From Glutinoglossum americanum (Eukaryota > Ascomycota > Geoglossomycetes > Geoglossales > Geoglossaceae), in the NCBI GenBank assembly GCA_020080175.1, contig JAGHQL010000002.1:248001-312000 (forward strand): DNA of 64,000 nt, in the 5' to 3' direction. The notes under the pieces were generated by a model. The model was not told the origin of the DNA, searched no databases, and saw nothing but the letters and a program-made list of their open reading frames with translations. Below are positions 21,901-34,300 of this stretch, one piece after another; position 1 is the first letter of the stretch; each line of letters opens with the position of its first letter. Position numbers and translations under genes: made by a program.

Positions 21901-24536
21901 AGGTTATGGGGCTGCAAAAAGTGAGCAACATTCGCCTTGCAATCGATAAGTTGAACTGACCAGGCAGCTGACGAAGTGCGACAAAACCGCTAAGCTTGAA
22001 CCATATGTCAACTTTGCACCAGTTTCTGGGTCTGTGAATGATCTCTGCATTGAATCATATAAGCCATCTAGGTCATGGTCATTGCCTTGTAATAGCCGGT
22101 CCGCAGGAAGAGATTCGCAGAATCGCCGCATTTTATCCTGCAGGAAACTCAGTTAGTGGAGCTATAGATGTGTGGTAAATTAAAAGGTGGGCTACCTCTG
22201 ATGTTCTCACATCTCTTACGGACTCAACGTGAACTCCATTACCCTTCTCGATCATGTGGACATACTAGCAATAATCAGTCGGATCCACCACGGCCAAATA
22301 TATCGCTTCTTACTCGTGAATTAGTATGACGAGCTCGCCCACGGGACTGGATGTATTGGATTAGGGTTCCGTAGAGATTAAACCTGCCTCAATCAGCTCT
22401 CTCCTCTTGACGTCCAAACCTGATACCTACCGTACGACAAGATTGCAATCTGGGATATCAAGGCCCTCCTCGGCAACTGAGGTTGCAAACTAGGGTATTG
22501 TTAGAGCTCTTAGCCGTGCACCTGCGGGGGCTAATTTACCAGGCAGTTCAAGATGCCCTTCCTGAAACTTATGAGTGTAACAACCTGCTGTCGAAAAGAT
22601 ACGTTGAGATCACCGGGCTCTCCTGTTCTCGTCCCAATTAATATCCCCGGTCGAAGGTTTGGCCCACCGGTACGGGAGAAAAGGTCCCCCAAAAGCTTTG
22701 CTGTGTATCGGTGTTGAACGAAGACAATACATTTTGCCTCTGTGGGGCGTTCAAAAACCAATAACAGATAATGGTGCAAGAGTAGAACTTTGGGGCTCAG
22801 ATCCCCAGGGATAGCTTTCGGTTCTCTGAAAGTATGCTTGCTAACTATCTCTCTGGCCTCTTTGAGTCGGGCAACTTCAGCGTCGAGCTTTGACATGGAA
22901 TACCCGGCCTTTTTGGACACAAAGTCTCGTTCGATTTTGCTCTCCAATTTCCGAGCCTCTTCCTCCGCCAGGAAAAATGACCACACTTGATCAGCAAACC
23001 ATGACCCGAGCTCAGAGCTGGCTTCTCTGGCAAAACGGAAAGGCTTTGAGAGTATGGCCATATCTCCAAAGCTTGCCTTCAGACACTTGTACAGCGGAGT
23101 CTCGAACTGAGGGAGCAATTTGTCATACTGAGCAACAACTTCGTTCGGGCGATTCACAGATTTCTGCAAAAGCTTTAAGTCAGACGCTGTAGCGATCTGA
23201 CAGTGAAGGAGTGTCTCCAAGTCCCTACAAGGTTGTCAAAACTGCGGTTTCTGCTGGAGGGTGAAGCACCCTACCGAGCAGCTTTGACAACGTCCACCCT
23301 CGCATCAACAGGGGAAGCAGTCATCCCAAATATCTTCGGACGCTTGCTCTCGTCTGGTTCGGCAAGATAAAAGTCTTTGATTATCCTATAAAGAGAAAAG
23401 ACAAATGAACACATAATTAAATCTGTGATCTGAAACCTATGGGGAGAGCAGGATGGGGCTAACCTTGCGTATGAGTGATTTTTCTTAGCATGGTGGGCTT
23501 CATCAAATATCAATAGATTGATCCGGTCAATGGTAATAAATGAATGCATAAGACATTGATACAGCACCTCGGCAGTGCAGACAATGACCATGTTTTCTGA
23601 AAAGTGTTTTTCCCAAGTACTCTTTTGCCATAAATCGCAGCCCATCTCTCCACAAAAGCGCTCGATATTCGTGCCCAGATTGCATTCGAGCACAGCATGC
23701 TGCTGAAAGACGAGTGTCACGGAGTCTACCTATATTCATTCGATCAGCAACTAGATAACACAACCCGAAGAGATCTAAATACGAGAAAAAACGCAATTCG
23801 GGGTGAAATCCCCAACGCCCTATTCTCGAGCTCTTGATCGAGCACGTGTCTAAGAAGCAATACCGCGATCAGTGTCTTTCCGGAGCCTTTGTCCAGTCAG
23901 CGATGTAGGTCAGCCATATTTAGATGAATATGTGCTCTAACCAGTATCGAGCACGGCTATTATGTTTTGCTTCTTGGCTCTCTCAAAAAGCTCAGTTTGA
24001 TATTCTCTTGGATCAGTGATGATGACAGTTGATTCCTGTTTTGATATAAGGCTTCTTGTAGAAAGGGCTGCATCATCCACAGCCTGGACTGTTGTCTTAA
24101 GATCTTCCTTGCAAATAGTCTTTGCTCGTGTTGAGAACCTAGAATCTTTTTAGCAGCAAATATCATATAGACGCTCCTATTAAAGAGCTTAGGCTCACCA
24201 GGAATGGAACTTTGCGTTCTGTCGTCGCCTCCTCTCCGAGACGTTAGGCTGCGCTGATAAAAGCGTTTCTCCTTCTTCGTCAGTCTCGGACTCATTCTCG
24301 GCTACGATTGGTGTATTGTTTGTTTGTTCTTGTGTTAGGGAGATAGAAGACAGTTGTGACATATTATAGGGCATCCCCGAACTGTCCACATTAGTAAGTT
24401 CATCAGTCAGGCATAACACCGAATCTACCGCCTGGCTAACCCCAGCTCGTATCAAGCTTGGAGCATCCGGCATCTCCTCATCAATATCGATCAAGTTCCC
24501 TGTTAAACTGGCCATATCGACGATCTGAGATGCCAT
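18977..24536 (-). CDS. dcl1: Dicer-like protein 1 (RNase III helicase)
   Basis: Sixteen exons, in transcription order: 24536-24199, 24138-23942, 23886-23783, 23729-23464, 23385-23275, 23224-22540, 22489-22431, 22383-22314, 22264-22196, 22137-21961, 21911-20847, 20792-20392, 20340-19836, 19767-19582, 19525-19373, 19270-18977. They sum to 1559 aa, near the ~1530 of Aspergillus DCL1 as I recall it. Order: acidic N-tail; DExD/H helicase with DTGSGKT and LIFDEAHH; helicase C with QSRGRARH; Dicer dimerisation domain; RNase IIIa (ERLEFIGD, later [14 protein letters not shown]); RNase IIIb (QRLEFLGD, later [13 protein letters not shown]); C-terminal dsRNA-binding segment. Catalytic acids of both RNase III domains are present. 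It cuts dsRNA into small RNAs for quelling and antiviral silencing. [14 protein letters not shown] and [11 protein letters not shown] match the DCL1 rather than the DCL2 type. It diverges from egt1. Confidence 0.95.
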
Positions 24537-25267
24537 CTAAATTGTCACTGGCGGATGCAGGGTATGACTGCAGCAGTTAAAGTTAATGAACGAGTGAATG
24601 AATTGCTAGTGACATTTAAGCGTGATTGACAACAGCCAATCCAATTCCTTATGCGTTGTCAGGACCGCAGCGGATGCGCAAGTATCCGTTTCTGGCCAAC
24701 CTTTCAACCGGGCAAAGAAGCATCAAAGTTCAAGTTGTGTATTAAATTCTCATTGTATTTCAAATAAAACAAGATTCGTGGGATTTCTTTTTCCTCTTAT
24801 CTCTTCTCACGCGGATCTCTGCGATGCCTTGACCTTCCAGATATGAGTAGTCAACCCAGTGATGCAGCGGTCCTGACGGGAGAGGCCAATGTCAGTTTTC
24901 GAGTTTTATATGTATCCTCGGCAAGTTGACAAATACATAAATTTGTTTGGAACTCTGATTAGCGTCAGGTCCAATGCGACTGCGTGAACGATATCTCGTC
25001 GCCTATTTGCTGAGGGACCCGATGTCAATACCTTAACCGACCTAAGCTAATGACCTACACAGCACTCCCTAAATTTAAAATACTATATCACGTTCAGACC
25101 AGCATCCAGTTCTTGGTGGAGCTAATTCACAATGACCATCCGCGGCTGCCGGTCGCATGATGTCATCGTTGTCGTATATACTTTAAGAAGTGGCCAAATG
25201 CTGGTTCTCTTAGAGCTAGCATCGACCCACTTGTCTCCCTCACCAAGTGTCCATTATCGATCTCAGT
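24537..25267. promoter_or_regulatory. divergent promoter region dcl1 / egt1
   Basis: A 731-bp spacer between the divergent starts of dcl1 (minus) and egt1 (plus). It must hold both promoters. No specific binding site can be assigned. Confidence 0.45.
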
Positions 25268-28200
25268 ATGGCGGACTCTGCAACTACAGGCTGTGTGCTA
25301 CTCAGAGCGATCTCGCCAAATGGCTTTGCAGAAAATCAGCTACCAACGACTCTAAACTTTAGTAGTCAATCAACAAATGGCTTTGCAGAACCGGCGAACG
25401 GCGGTTCAACGACCTCTAACTTCAGCAGTAATGTTCAGATTGTTGATATTCGTCGCAATGGGATTGACCATTCAATCTTAGATGACATGCTTGCGAAATT
25501 GCAGCCCGCAGAAGGGGAGGAAAAGAGAATGCCTACACTCCTTCTTTACGACTCTGCCGGCCTCAAGCTCTTCGAAGAGATTACTTACCTAGACGAGTAT
25601 TATCTCACAAACGAAGAGATCCAGGTACTGGAACTATACGCGGAACAGATTGCACAGAGGATTCAACCAGGTTCAATCTTAGTAGAGTTGGGAAGCGGGT
25701 ATGGAACAAACTGCCTTCTCAGCTCTTAGAACATCTATTGATATCATGTACATACAATAGTAGTTAATCAATTTACTGATTCTCACATTAGTAATCTTCG
25801 CAAAATCAATATCTTATTACAAGCGCTTGACCGGGTTGGCGCGGCGTTCGAATATTATGCTCTCGATTTGTCTCTCCCGGAGCTTCATCGCACGTTCTCG
25901 GTTTTTCCGAACGGGACCTATAAGAATTTGAAATGCTATGGCCTCCATGGGACGTACGACGATGGGCTCGAATGGCTCAAGATGCCAGAGAATCGCCTTA
26001 AACCGAAGTGCATTTTGTCACTTGGTTCGAGCATCGGAAACTTCACCCGGAATGAAGCGGCAGAGTTTTTGAGCGGTTTTGCCAGTAGCGTTTTGCGACC
26101 TGGGAACGGTGATCTGATGCTGGTCGGATTAGATGCATGCAAGAATCCAGAGAAAGTCTGGACAGCTTACAACGATCCCAAGGGAATCACTGAAGCTTTC
26201 ATTATGAACGGCATGTTGCACGCGAATAAGGTTTTGGGAAAGAACTACTTTCACCTGGACGACTGGAATTATATAGGAGAGTACAACATTGATGCGGGGT
26301 GCCACCAGGCCTTCTACCTACCCGTAAGGGACGTCAACATCCAGAACATTAAAATCAAGGCCGGAGAAAAGGTAAGAATAGAAGAGAGCTATAAATATTC
26401 CATCGCCGAATCGACATGTCTTTGGGACTCTTCTAATCTTGTAGAAGGCGCGAGGTGGAACTCTAGATCTGGAGAATATCGTATGTATCCCGCCTACGGC
26501 TAAGCGTTTTGATAAGGAATTTTGCATACCCTTTGTTTGATTGCTTTGCATAGAGCCCACATATTCCATTGGTTGGATACTCCCTAACGAGCGACTTAAC
26601 CAGATTTACATATGCTTTCACGACCTCCCTTTTTATACTCTCTCCGACCGGAGAAGTATGCTGCGAGGCCTGTACCTAACCTTTCAGAGTGGGAAAATCT
26701 ATGGGCAGCATGGACCGCAGTCTCTATGGACATGGTTCCTCAAGAGGAGCTCTTTTCGAAGCCTATCAAGCTTCGCAATGCATGTATTTTCTACTTGGGC
26801 CATATCCCGACTTTTCTGGATATTCACCTCACTCGTGCGACTACGGGTAAATCCACCGAGCCGAGCTACTATACTCAAATCTTCGAGCGCGGCATTGATC
26901 CAGATGTTGATAATCCCGAAGATTGCCACGCACACAGCGAGATTCCTGAGTCGTGGCCCCCTGTGGAAGAAATTTTAGCCTTCCAGGACAGGGTCCGCGA
27001 TCGACTCCGAGAGCAGTACACGGCCAAGGTGGTTGAGGCAGACCGCAATCTCGGAAGAGCGCTGTGGATTGGATTCGAGCACGAGGTCATGCATCTTGAG
27101 ACTTTGCTCTATATGCTTTTGCAGAGTGACAAATCTCTCCCGCCTCCTGACATAACTCGCCCTGATTTCGAGGCCATGGCATACCAGGCCGAGATCCGTG
27201 CGGTCCCAAACGAATGGGTCACCGTCCCCGAACAGAAAATTTCCATTGGTCTTGAAGATCCCGAGAGAGTCCTTAATACCCACGGGTTCTTTGGCTGGGA
27301 TAATGAAAAACCCCAGCGCAGCACTGCCGTTGCGAGTTTCCAAGCCAAAGCCAGGCCCATCACCAACCAAGAGTACGTCCGATATCTCGAGGAGACAAAC
27401 AAGCAGGCACTGCCAGCTTCTTGGGTCTGTGAGCCATCACCCAATGGTATATCATCAATTAATGGTGACAAGAATGGTCATGCCATTGGTAGTGTATCAT
27501 CCAACCAAGACAATTTAACAGGGAAGTTTGTAAGAACATTTTTTGGAAAAGTGCCTTTGGCTCAAGCATTGCATTGGCCAGTCATTGCATCATATGACGA
27601 ACTCGCTGGATGTGCCAAGTGGATGAATGGGAGAATCCCAACAGCAGATGAAGTTCGAAGCATTTACGCTTATGTTGATCAATCTAAGACGAAAGATGCC
27701 GAGAATGTGCTTTCGAGGACATTCTCTGCAGTTAATGGGTAAGCCCTTTACGTCACCGCCTACCACCGCCCGAAAACTATGTCTTACGAATTCTAGCCAT
27801 CTATCAAACAATGGCGTCGAGGAGACCCCGCCATCACACCCTCCCAGTAATGATTTTCCCAGCGTCGAAACTAGTCCGGACCCGCGCCAGCTCTTCTCAA
27901 ACCTTGAGGGCTGCAACGTTGGTTTCAAACACTGGCACCCAACACCAGTCACTCAGAACGGAAACAGGTTATCCGGTCGATGTGACTTTGGAGGGGCCTG
28001 GGAATGGACAAGCTCGACGTTGGAGAAACATGAAGGATTTGAACCTATGTCGCTTTATCCTGCTTATACCGGTTAGTTGTGGGATTGTTTTTTTTCTCCC
28101 CCCCCCCCCCGCAGCCCCGCAGCTCGAGATAAAGACGGCTGACAAGAGAAAAAAGCGGACTTTTTTGACGGTAAGCATAATATTATATTAGGGGGTTCTT

Positions 28201-28379
28201 GGGCCACCCACCCCAGGATCGCTGGGAGGAAGACCTTGTAAGTTCCATCCACCATCATTCTTGCCGATTCCAATCGACTTGTGGGAACTGATTGCCGTGG
28301 CTACTCCTTTAGTGTGAATTGGTACCAGCGCAACTATCCGTATGTATGGGCAGGAGCACGTGTTGTGCGTGATCTCTAG
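25268..28379 (+). CDS. egt1: ergothioneine biosynthesis protein 1 (histidine methyltransferase / sulfoxide synthase fusion)
   Basis: Makes hercynine from histidine and SAM, then joins it to cysteine with O2 to give hercynylcysteine sulfoxide. Exons 25268-25698, 25792-26480, 26604-27738, 27797-28071, 28156-28237 and 28313-28379 give 892 aa. The first half is the EgtD-like methyltransferase: LLYDSAGLKLFEEI, SAM loop VELGSGN, LDLSLPEL, LSLGSSIGNF. The second half is EgtB-like: a DinB domain with iron motif HEVMHLE (HxxxHxE) and an FGE-sulfatase domain ending CDFGGAWEWTSS, GGSWATHPRI and a short last exon. Intron 4 contains a run of 13 C at 28098-28110 followed by alternative AG sites; the acceptor at 28155 is chosen because it restores YPAYTADFFDGKH. 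No signal peptide. The pathway feeds on cysteine, whose sulfur comes through met5 3 kb away. Confidence 0.95.
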
Positions 28380-28920
28380 TTTGCAGGATTTCGGCAAGTT
28401 TAATGATAATACTAACGCTCTCTTTCGTTCATTACCGCTGCTCGCAAAATCTGGAAACTTAATAATTGTGCTCATGCTTCCCCAACTCTAGTCTGTCATT
28501 TAAGTCTTAGGGACTATTCTATAGTATTCCGCAAGTGCTTGGTTTTGGAGGAACCTAATCCGCAAATGACAAGCTAGGTCTTTGATGGCAGAGACAGAAA
28601 GGTTGTGTGTATCTAATTGGTTTGAATTTAATCGTACTGCCCTTAATATTTTTTTTCACCAGAGTTTATGTCGAAACTTAGATAGAGCCCGATACCCCTA
28701 TTCCCTGAGATTAGAGGCCGAAAACCCCTAGAGTCCTAGCAGTGCTACTGCTGGCATAAAAGCCCCTCGTATACATAGATTACCGTTTAAGAACCACCTG
28801 CTTGGAGGCGTCATGGATTATCTAATCTTGTGGGGGTAAAACTCGGCCGCATTCTATTAACTATTATTTTTCCCTATTCTAAACTACCCTAGAAAATAAA
28901 ATACTAAACTGACAAAGTGA

Positions 28921-28966
28921 AGGGTTTTATATTTGTGGCGAAGCAACATGCCATCCGTTTCCCCCT
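28921..28966 (+). repeat. diverged direct repeat, copy A
   Basis: Starts AGGGTTTTAT and ends CCATCCGTTTCCCCCT. It pairs with copy B 128 bp downstream. Many of the differences between the copies are C/T or G/A changes. Confidence 0.55.
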
Positions 28967-29048
28967 TGTGGTGTAAGGGGTGCCGTGGGGGTAGTCAATA
29001 CTTTTAAGAAGCATTTTATCGTTAAAAAGAAAAACAGGAATAGAAGGA

Positions 29049-29094
29049 AGGGTTTTATGTTCGCAGCGATAAATAATACCATCTGTTTCTCCCT
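29049..29094 (+). repeat. diverged direct repeat, copy B
   Basis: Starts AGGGTTTTAT and ends CCATCTGTTTCTCCCT, aligned to copy A without gaps over most of its length. Confidence 0.55.
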
Positions 29095-29212
29095 AGATTA
29101 GGGGACCAACCCCTAGAATGGGATTGGTGATGCCCCGAGCTTAAAACAAAAACATGGGCATGAATGCCGAACGCCGGGAACTGTGAGGTCCGGGTTGCTT
29201 GTTTGGAAGCGC

Positions 29213-30301
29213 CTACAAGAGGAAGGCCATAGCAAGGGCTGCGGTGAGGCCCACTATGGGGGCCTTGAAGACCGAGCCGGAGCCTTGGAATAAGATGGGT
29301 GTCTCTTGCTCTGAGTAGGTGGTTAGGACGTTTTAACCTATCAGTGTGGAGTAGATGGCAGGAAGAGAGGAGCTTACCAGGAGTAGGAGCGAAGGTATAA
29401 CTACTCGCAGCTGGACCTCCGGAGTAGGAACTTGTTGAGTTATGGAATGGGAAAGGGGTGGTGAAATTCGAGGTTTCAGTGGACCGATGGTATGGGTCGA
29501 TGTTGAATTCCACCTTGCCAAACACGATGGTAATAGGAGATATTGTTTCCGTACTGGAACCCATGGAAGTACTCAGCGGTGCGGTAACGTTGTAAGCGAT
29601 AGGCTTCACTTCCTCTTTGCAGGTTGGGCAGCTCTGGGTGGTGTAGCAACCGCAGTCTGTGTCGACTCTGACAATGCCGCAGTTAGTGCAGACCTTGGCG
29701 AAGTAGTAATCATTGTTGTTGCTATAGAAATTTATGGAGTTGTCGTTGAAGCTGTCTAGGTCGCGGAATTGTTAGTAGGGGGTTTAATTTCCCAATAGAT
29801 TAAATGCAAGGTCCAAGGCAATACATACTAATGATATTACCGCTCAGGATACCGTTGAAGTCGCCGTTGTCTAGTAAAAGCCATCAATTAAGTGCATTCT
29901 GCAAGTAGGGCAGCTGTCACCGCCTTAATACAGCTTTCTAGTACATACTGATCACGCCGGTGCTATTGCCGCTATTGCTAATGACGTTGTTGCCAAAGCC
30001 GTTGCCAGAGCCTGTATCGTGTTAGGACTTATGAGTTTGTCTTGCCCGTACCACAGTTTCACCCACCAATAGAGCCCGGAGCATTGCCCATCTATGCATC
30101 CCAGTTAGTATCTAATGTGTACCAATGGGGTCGAATGGACTCCCCAGACGGTTCATACTCAACGCCGTTGGTCTCGGTGAGCAACGGAGTTCTAGTATGA
30201 ACCCTGTGATCGGGCATCCTCGGAATCGGGGTGTGGCTCACCTTAAGGCCGGCTATGGCACATGGCATAGCCAACGCAGCGTAAATAATTGTACTCAGCA
30301 T
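29213..30301 (-). CDS. small secreted GPI-anchor-type surface protein
   Basis: Six exons (30301-30242, 30091-30067, 30011-29949, 29870-29829, 29755-29378, 29310-29213) sum to 221 aa. The N-terminus MLSTIIYAALAMPCAIAG is a signal peptide. Next is a Gly/Asn/Ser-rich stretch encoded by three short exons. Then comes a core with six Cys (CTNC, DCGC, QSCPTC), Ser/Thr- and Asn-rich sequence with NxS/T sites, and a hydrophobic tail (APIVGLTAALAMAFLL) preceded by small residues, which reads as a GPI-attachment signal. No named family is recognised; a cell-wall or plasma-membrane outer-face protein is inferred. Intron 1 has a canonical TACTAAC branch site. The first two exons are the least certain, although all introns are GT-AG and the total is in frame. 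Confidence 0.78.
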
Positions 30302-31314
30302 GGTAATAAAATTGGTTAACAAAAGGTAGTTTTTCAATAACAGAAAATTCCACACCCACAAGAGGTTGCGCCTTTATTTATACATCAAGTCGAGGTGGTA
30401 GAACCTACTCGGCCTGGAAAGGAATGTTGAGAAATGGTATACGCTTCAATGACAGCCGGCTTGAGTTTGGAGGTAGTTCGAGGGAAACACTAGCCGCTAT
30501 GATAGCGGTGGGGAGGTGTGCGATTTATTAATATAGGAAGCTCAGCGAGGGAAGCAGCTTTCGGTGACCGCATCAGTACCTGCGCTAGGCTCTTTTGCTC
30601 CTGACTCAACAGATGTCTCAATGCACCGCCCAGGGACGTAGCTCAGTCCAGAACAAAATGATTGAGACCAGTGGCGCATCGTGCGCCAAGAAAACGCAGT
30701 TGTAGGTTACGCACAAGTTCAGATAAACAACGTAGAGAGATGTCGTACACAATATAGCTGGTCCTTAATCTCCCTGGATGGAGATTCGCAATAGAATGTC
30801 CAGACTTACGATGAAAGCCCACCGTAGTTTTCAGGAAATTTTTCAAGGAAACCCACTGAAAGGAACAACATGAATTGAAGGGATGAGCCCTTATAATGAC
30901 ACCATCGTCACTTTCTGCGTTCAAGACTCTAGAGTAGTAGAGGCGCAGGAAAAAGGCCAGGTGAAATGGCTACACTGGGACCAGACAATTTCCAATCGGA
31001 GAACTTGCAGTGAAAGCAGGCATCCTAAGCACAGTACATGCCTCGGAGCCTGAGGTTCTAACGAACAAAGGCCGCGAGTCGGGAGTTGCAGATATATTCG
31101 CTGACAAACTTCGGAACACCTGCAAGCACGTCAATTTCAGCCAATAACCGCCCACTCTTTCATTTTATACCGGCAGCGTACTTTTCCCAACTTCAATAAT
31201 TCAACGGCTGAACCTTTTCGGATCTGACACCTGCACCCGTATAGAAGCGTAGAATTCTCGGTACTTCAATTCGCAGCCTACTGCTGTCTGCAACAGGCAG
31301 CAGAGTCGCCCAGA
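30302..31314. promoter_or_regulatory. divergent promoter region GPI protein / met5
   Basis: About 1 kb between divergent starts. Short open frames on both strands show no family features. Both promoters must lie here; I cannot assign a sulfur-control (Cys3/MetR) site with confidence. Confidence 0.4.
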
Positions 31315-34300
31315 ATGGCCGTACCAAGCGTCCGCACCCCCGAGGAAGCGGGTTTGTTTCCCCGCCATGCGGTCATTGGATAGAGACGATGAGGGCACAA
31401 CACTGACAATATTTAGCTGCGAGGGTTGCCTACTTGTCGAGCGACGTCGTAATTTCGGTTCAACCCGCTCAGGCAATAGATTCGGAATTCTCGAAAGCTC
31501 TACACTCTTTAGGTGCCAGCAAGACACCTGGGATAATTGCATGTACTGAGGGGTCTATTCCCGAGGTTAGTGGGCGGTATTAAAAAACCCGCATTCTCGC
31601 AACACTTTGTACGATCGAACTCCTATACTAACAGAAGCGTAGGTTCTAACGGTTAGGCACAATGCGGACCCATTACTATCTGTTTTCGCCCCAATTCGGT
31701 CTGGCAAATTAGTCTCTGTTACCTCAAGCTCATCCATTCTTCTCCCATCAGTCCCGCATCTGTATAAATTGGCTCAATATCCGGTAGTGATACACGTGTC
31801 ATTGCATCCTTTGGACTATCCCGACTTCTCCGAGATCAGCGCCATCCGGCAGACAGGCTTTACGTTTCTTCAGTCCCAATCAATACGAGAAGCCCAAGAT
31901 ATAGCGTTAACTGCGCATGCTCTTGCGATCAAGTCAGGCAAAGGCGTTATCCATTTCTTCTCGATTCGTAGCTCATTTAGCGATGGCCCAACTACGACCG
32001 AGGACAGGGGAGTAGTGAGGAGCGTGTTGGATTTGCATGCTGCCCGCAGATTCCAGGCGGTCAAGACCGGCGGCTCGACTCTCCATGCGGACGATGGACG
32101 AATCGCCACAATCACTGAGGATGAGGTGAGTTATGCCAACGGGGGCAGTGGAAGTATATCGGGGATTTCGAGCCCGCAATACGAAATATCAAATGGACAT
32201 CCGAGGGCCACGACTGCAGGAAACTCCTCCGTCGGGTCATCTCGACCTACGAGTAGCGCGGGTGATGGACCGCCTTTCTCTTCTGCTACCTCTGTAATCT
32301 CTTCAGTGGCACGTCCAGTAGCCTCCGAAGATATTTACAGGTTTGTCTCGGAGATCTGGGAGCAATTGCGTGGTGCCACAAATCGGGTCTACCACGCGTT
32401 TGAGTACATTGGGCCACCAGATGCTGAAGAAGCGCTCTTTGTATTCGGGGCTGAGACAAGGCTTTTTGAGGAAGCCATCCATCAGGCAAGCTCAGGCGAC
32501 CTATACGCCAAGGCTGGGATTATCACTGCTCGCCTCTATCGGCCATGGCTCGGAGTCAAACTAATTGACACAGTTCCGAAGTCCGTGAAACTGATAGCTG
32601 TTCTTGAGCAGATTCGAAGGAGAACCACCAAATGGGGCCCAACTCTCCTTGATCTACTCACAGCACTCAAGTCTGGTCCGTCACAGAGCGGAGCGCCCCT
32701 CGTAGTAGGCTATCAGCTCGGGTTTATCACACCTGCAACCTCCAGTCAAGCCCTCTCTAAGGTATTCCAGAACCTAAAATCGAAGTCACCTCTTCAAAAT
32801 CTAGAAGTTGGCCATGCATATAGATCCGTGGTCCTCGAGCCGGGATACAAATTGGGGCAGCCCACGGTGGAAACAGCTTATATGAAGATCCTGCATCAGG
32901 TTTTCGGTGAACATCTTCACATAGCAAACGCGCTAGGCGCAAACAATGCCGGAATCAATGCGTCAATATCATCGAGTCCGGAATTTGGTTTCGGTTCGCT
33001 CTTGGCTCGAATGGAGCGCCGGAAACTCTTCATCGAGAAGGTGAAAGAGGCTGTAAAGGCAGGGGTTTTTGTGACAGAAGCCCCTCGGGACTGTCTTTCC
33101 CGATGGGCCTTGGCTGCTGGGGACGCTAAGAAGGCCAACGATATTGCCCCAAACGTCATTGCACAGCTCACGGCCGATAGCTCGCCGTTATCGACTCGGC
33201 TCCTTTCTTCCCAGCCGTTGTTTTTCAAAGAGTCGCCGTGGCTAATTGGTTCTGATGCTTGGGCCTATGATCTTGGCAATTCTGGCGTTCATCATGTTCT
33301 TGCATCTGGTGAGAATATCAATATGCTCATCATCGACTCTCAGCCATACTCTGAGCGCGCCGTAGCAGATGCCGAACGGCGGAAGAAGGACATTGGCCTC
33401 TACGCAATGAACTTCGGGAATGCATATGTTGCCTCCACGGCTGTTTACAGCTCCTACACCCAGGTTTTACAAGCTATGATTGAGGCCGATCAATTCGATG
33501 GCCCATCTATCGTATTGGCTTACCTGCCGTATAACAAAGAAAACGACTCTGCACTCACTATTCTCCAAGAGACGAAGAAGGCAGTCGACCTTGGCTATTG
33601 GCCGTTATACCGGTGGAATCCTTTAGGCGAAAATAAGGGGGAGCCAAATTTCTCTCTTGACTCCGAGCGCATTAAAAAAGAACTACAGGAGTTTCTGCGG
33701 AGGGACAATCAACTTACACAGCTAGCGAAGAAACATCCGGAGTTTTCTGCGAACCTTTCCGAAGATTATGGATCTGAGATTCGAAGTCTGCAAAAGCGAA
33801 AGGCAAAGGACGCTTATAATAAGCTTATAGAGGGTTTATTTGGAGCTCCTCTAACCATTCTATTCGCCTCAGACAATGGTAATGCTGAAAGCTTGGCGAA
33901 ACGTCTAGCAAGTAGAGGCAAGGCCAGGGGCCTAAAGACATTGGCTATGGCAATGGATGATTACCCACTTGAGGATCTCTCCAACGAAGAAAATTTGGCG
34001 TTTATCACTAGTACCGCTGGTCAGGGAGAGTTCCCTCAAAACGGGAGAGCACTATGGGATGCTGTGAAGAATTCAACCGACCTTGATATCTCATCCGTCA
34101 ACTATGCTGTATTCGGTCTCGGAGATCGCCATTACTGGCCAAGAAAGGAGGACAAGGTTTATTACAACAAGCCTGCGAAAGACCTGGATGCAAGGTTGGA
34201 AATTCTGGGTGGCAAACGCCTCACCGACACAGGCTTAGGCGATGACCAGGATCCGGATGGCTATCAGACGGGATACCAAGAATGGGAGCCCAAGCTGTGG

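Larger units (their letters stand above)
28380..29212. other. 3' spacer egt1 / GPI protein with diverged direct repeats
   Basis: An AT-rich stretch between two convergent genes, without a supported gene. It carries two diverged copies of a ~46-bp sequence (listed separately) and several runs of CCCCTAG or its complement. It may be old repeat DNA. Confidence 0.5.

Noticed and set aside
22265-22313. Reading VVDPTDY in dcl1, which looked like a coding segment with a frameshift
   Set aside because: It lies inside a 49-nt GT-AG intron; splicing joins HTNSR to YVHMIEKGN as expected for Dicers.
30622-30680. GGGACGTAGCTCAG, which resembles a tRNA 5' half
   Set aside because: No anticodon stem or T arm follows within range.
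31362-31374. ATGCGGTCAT in met5 intron 1 as a Cys3/MetR sulfur-control site
   Set aside because: It does not fit ATGRYRYCAT at the inner positions and lies inside an intron; too weak to call.
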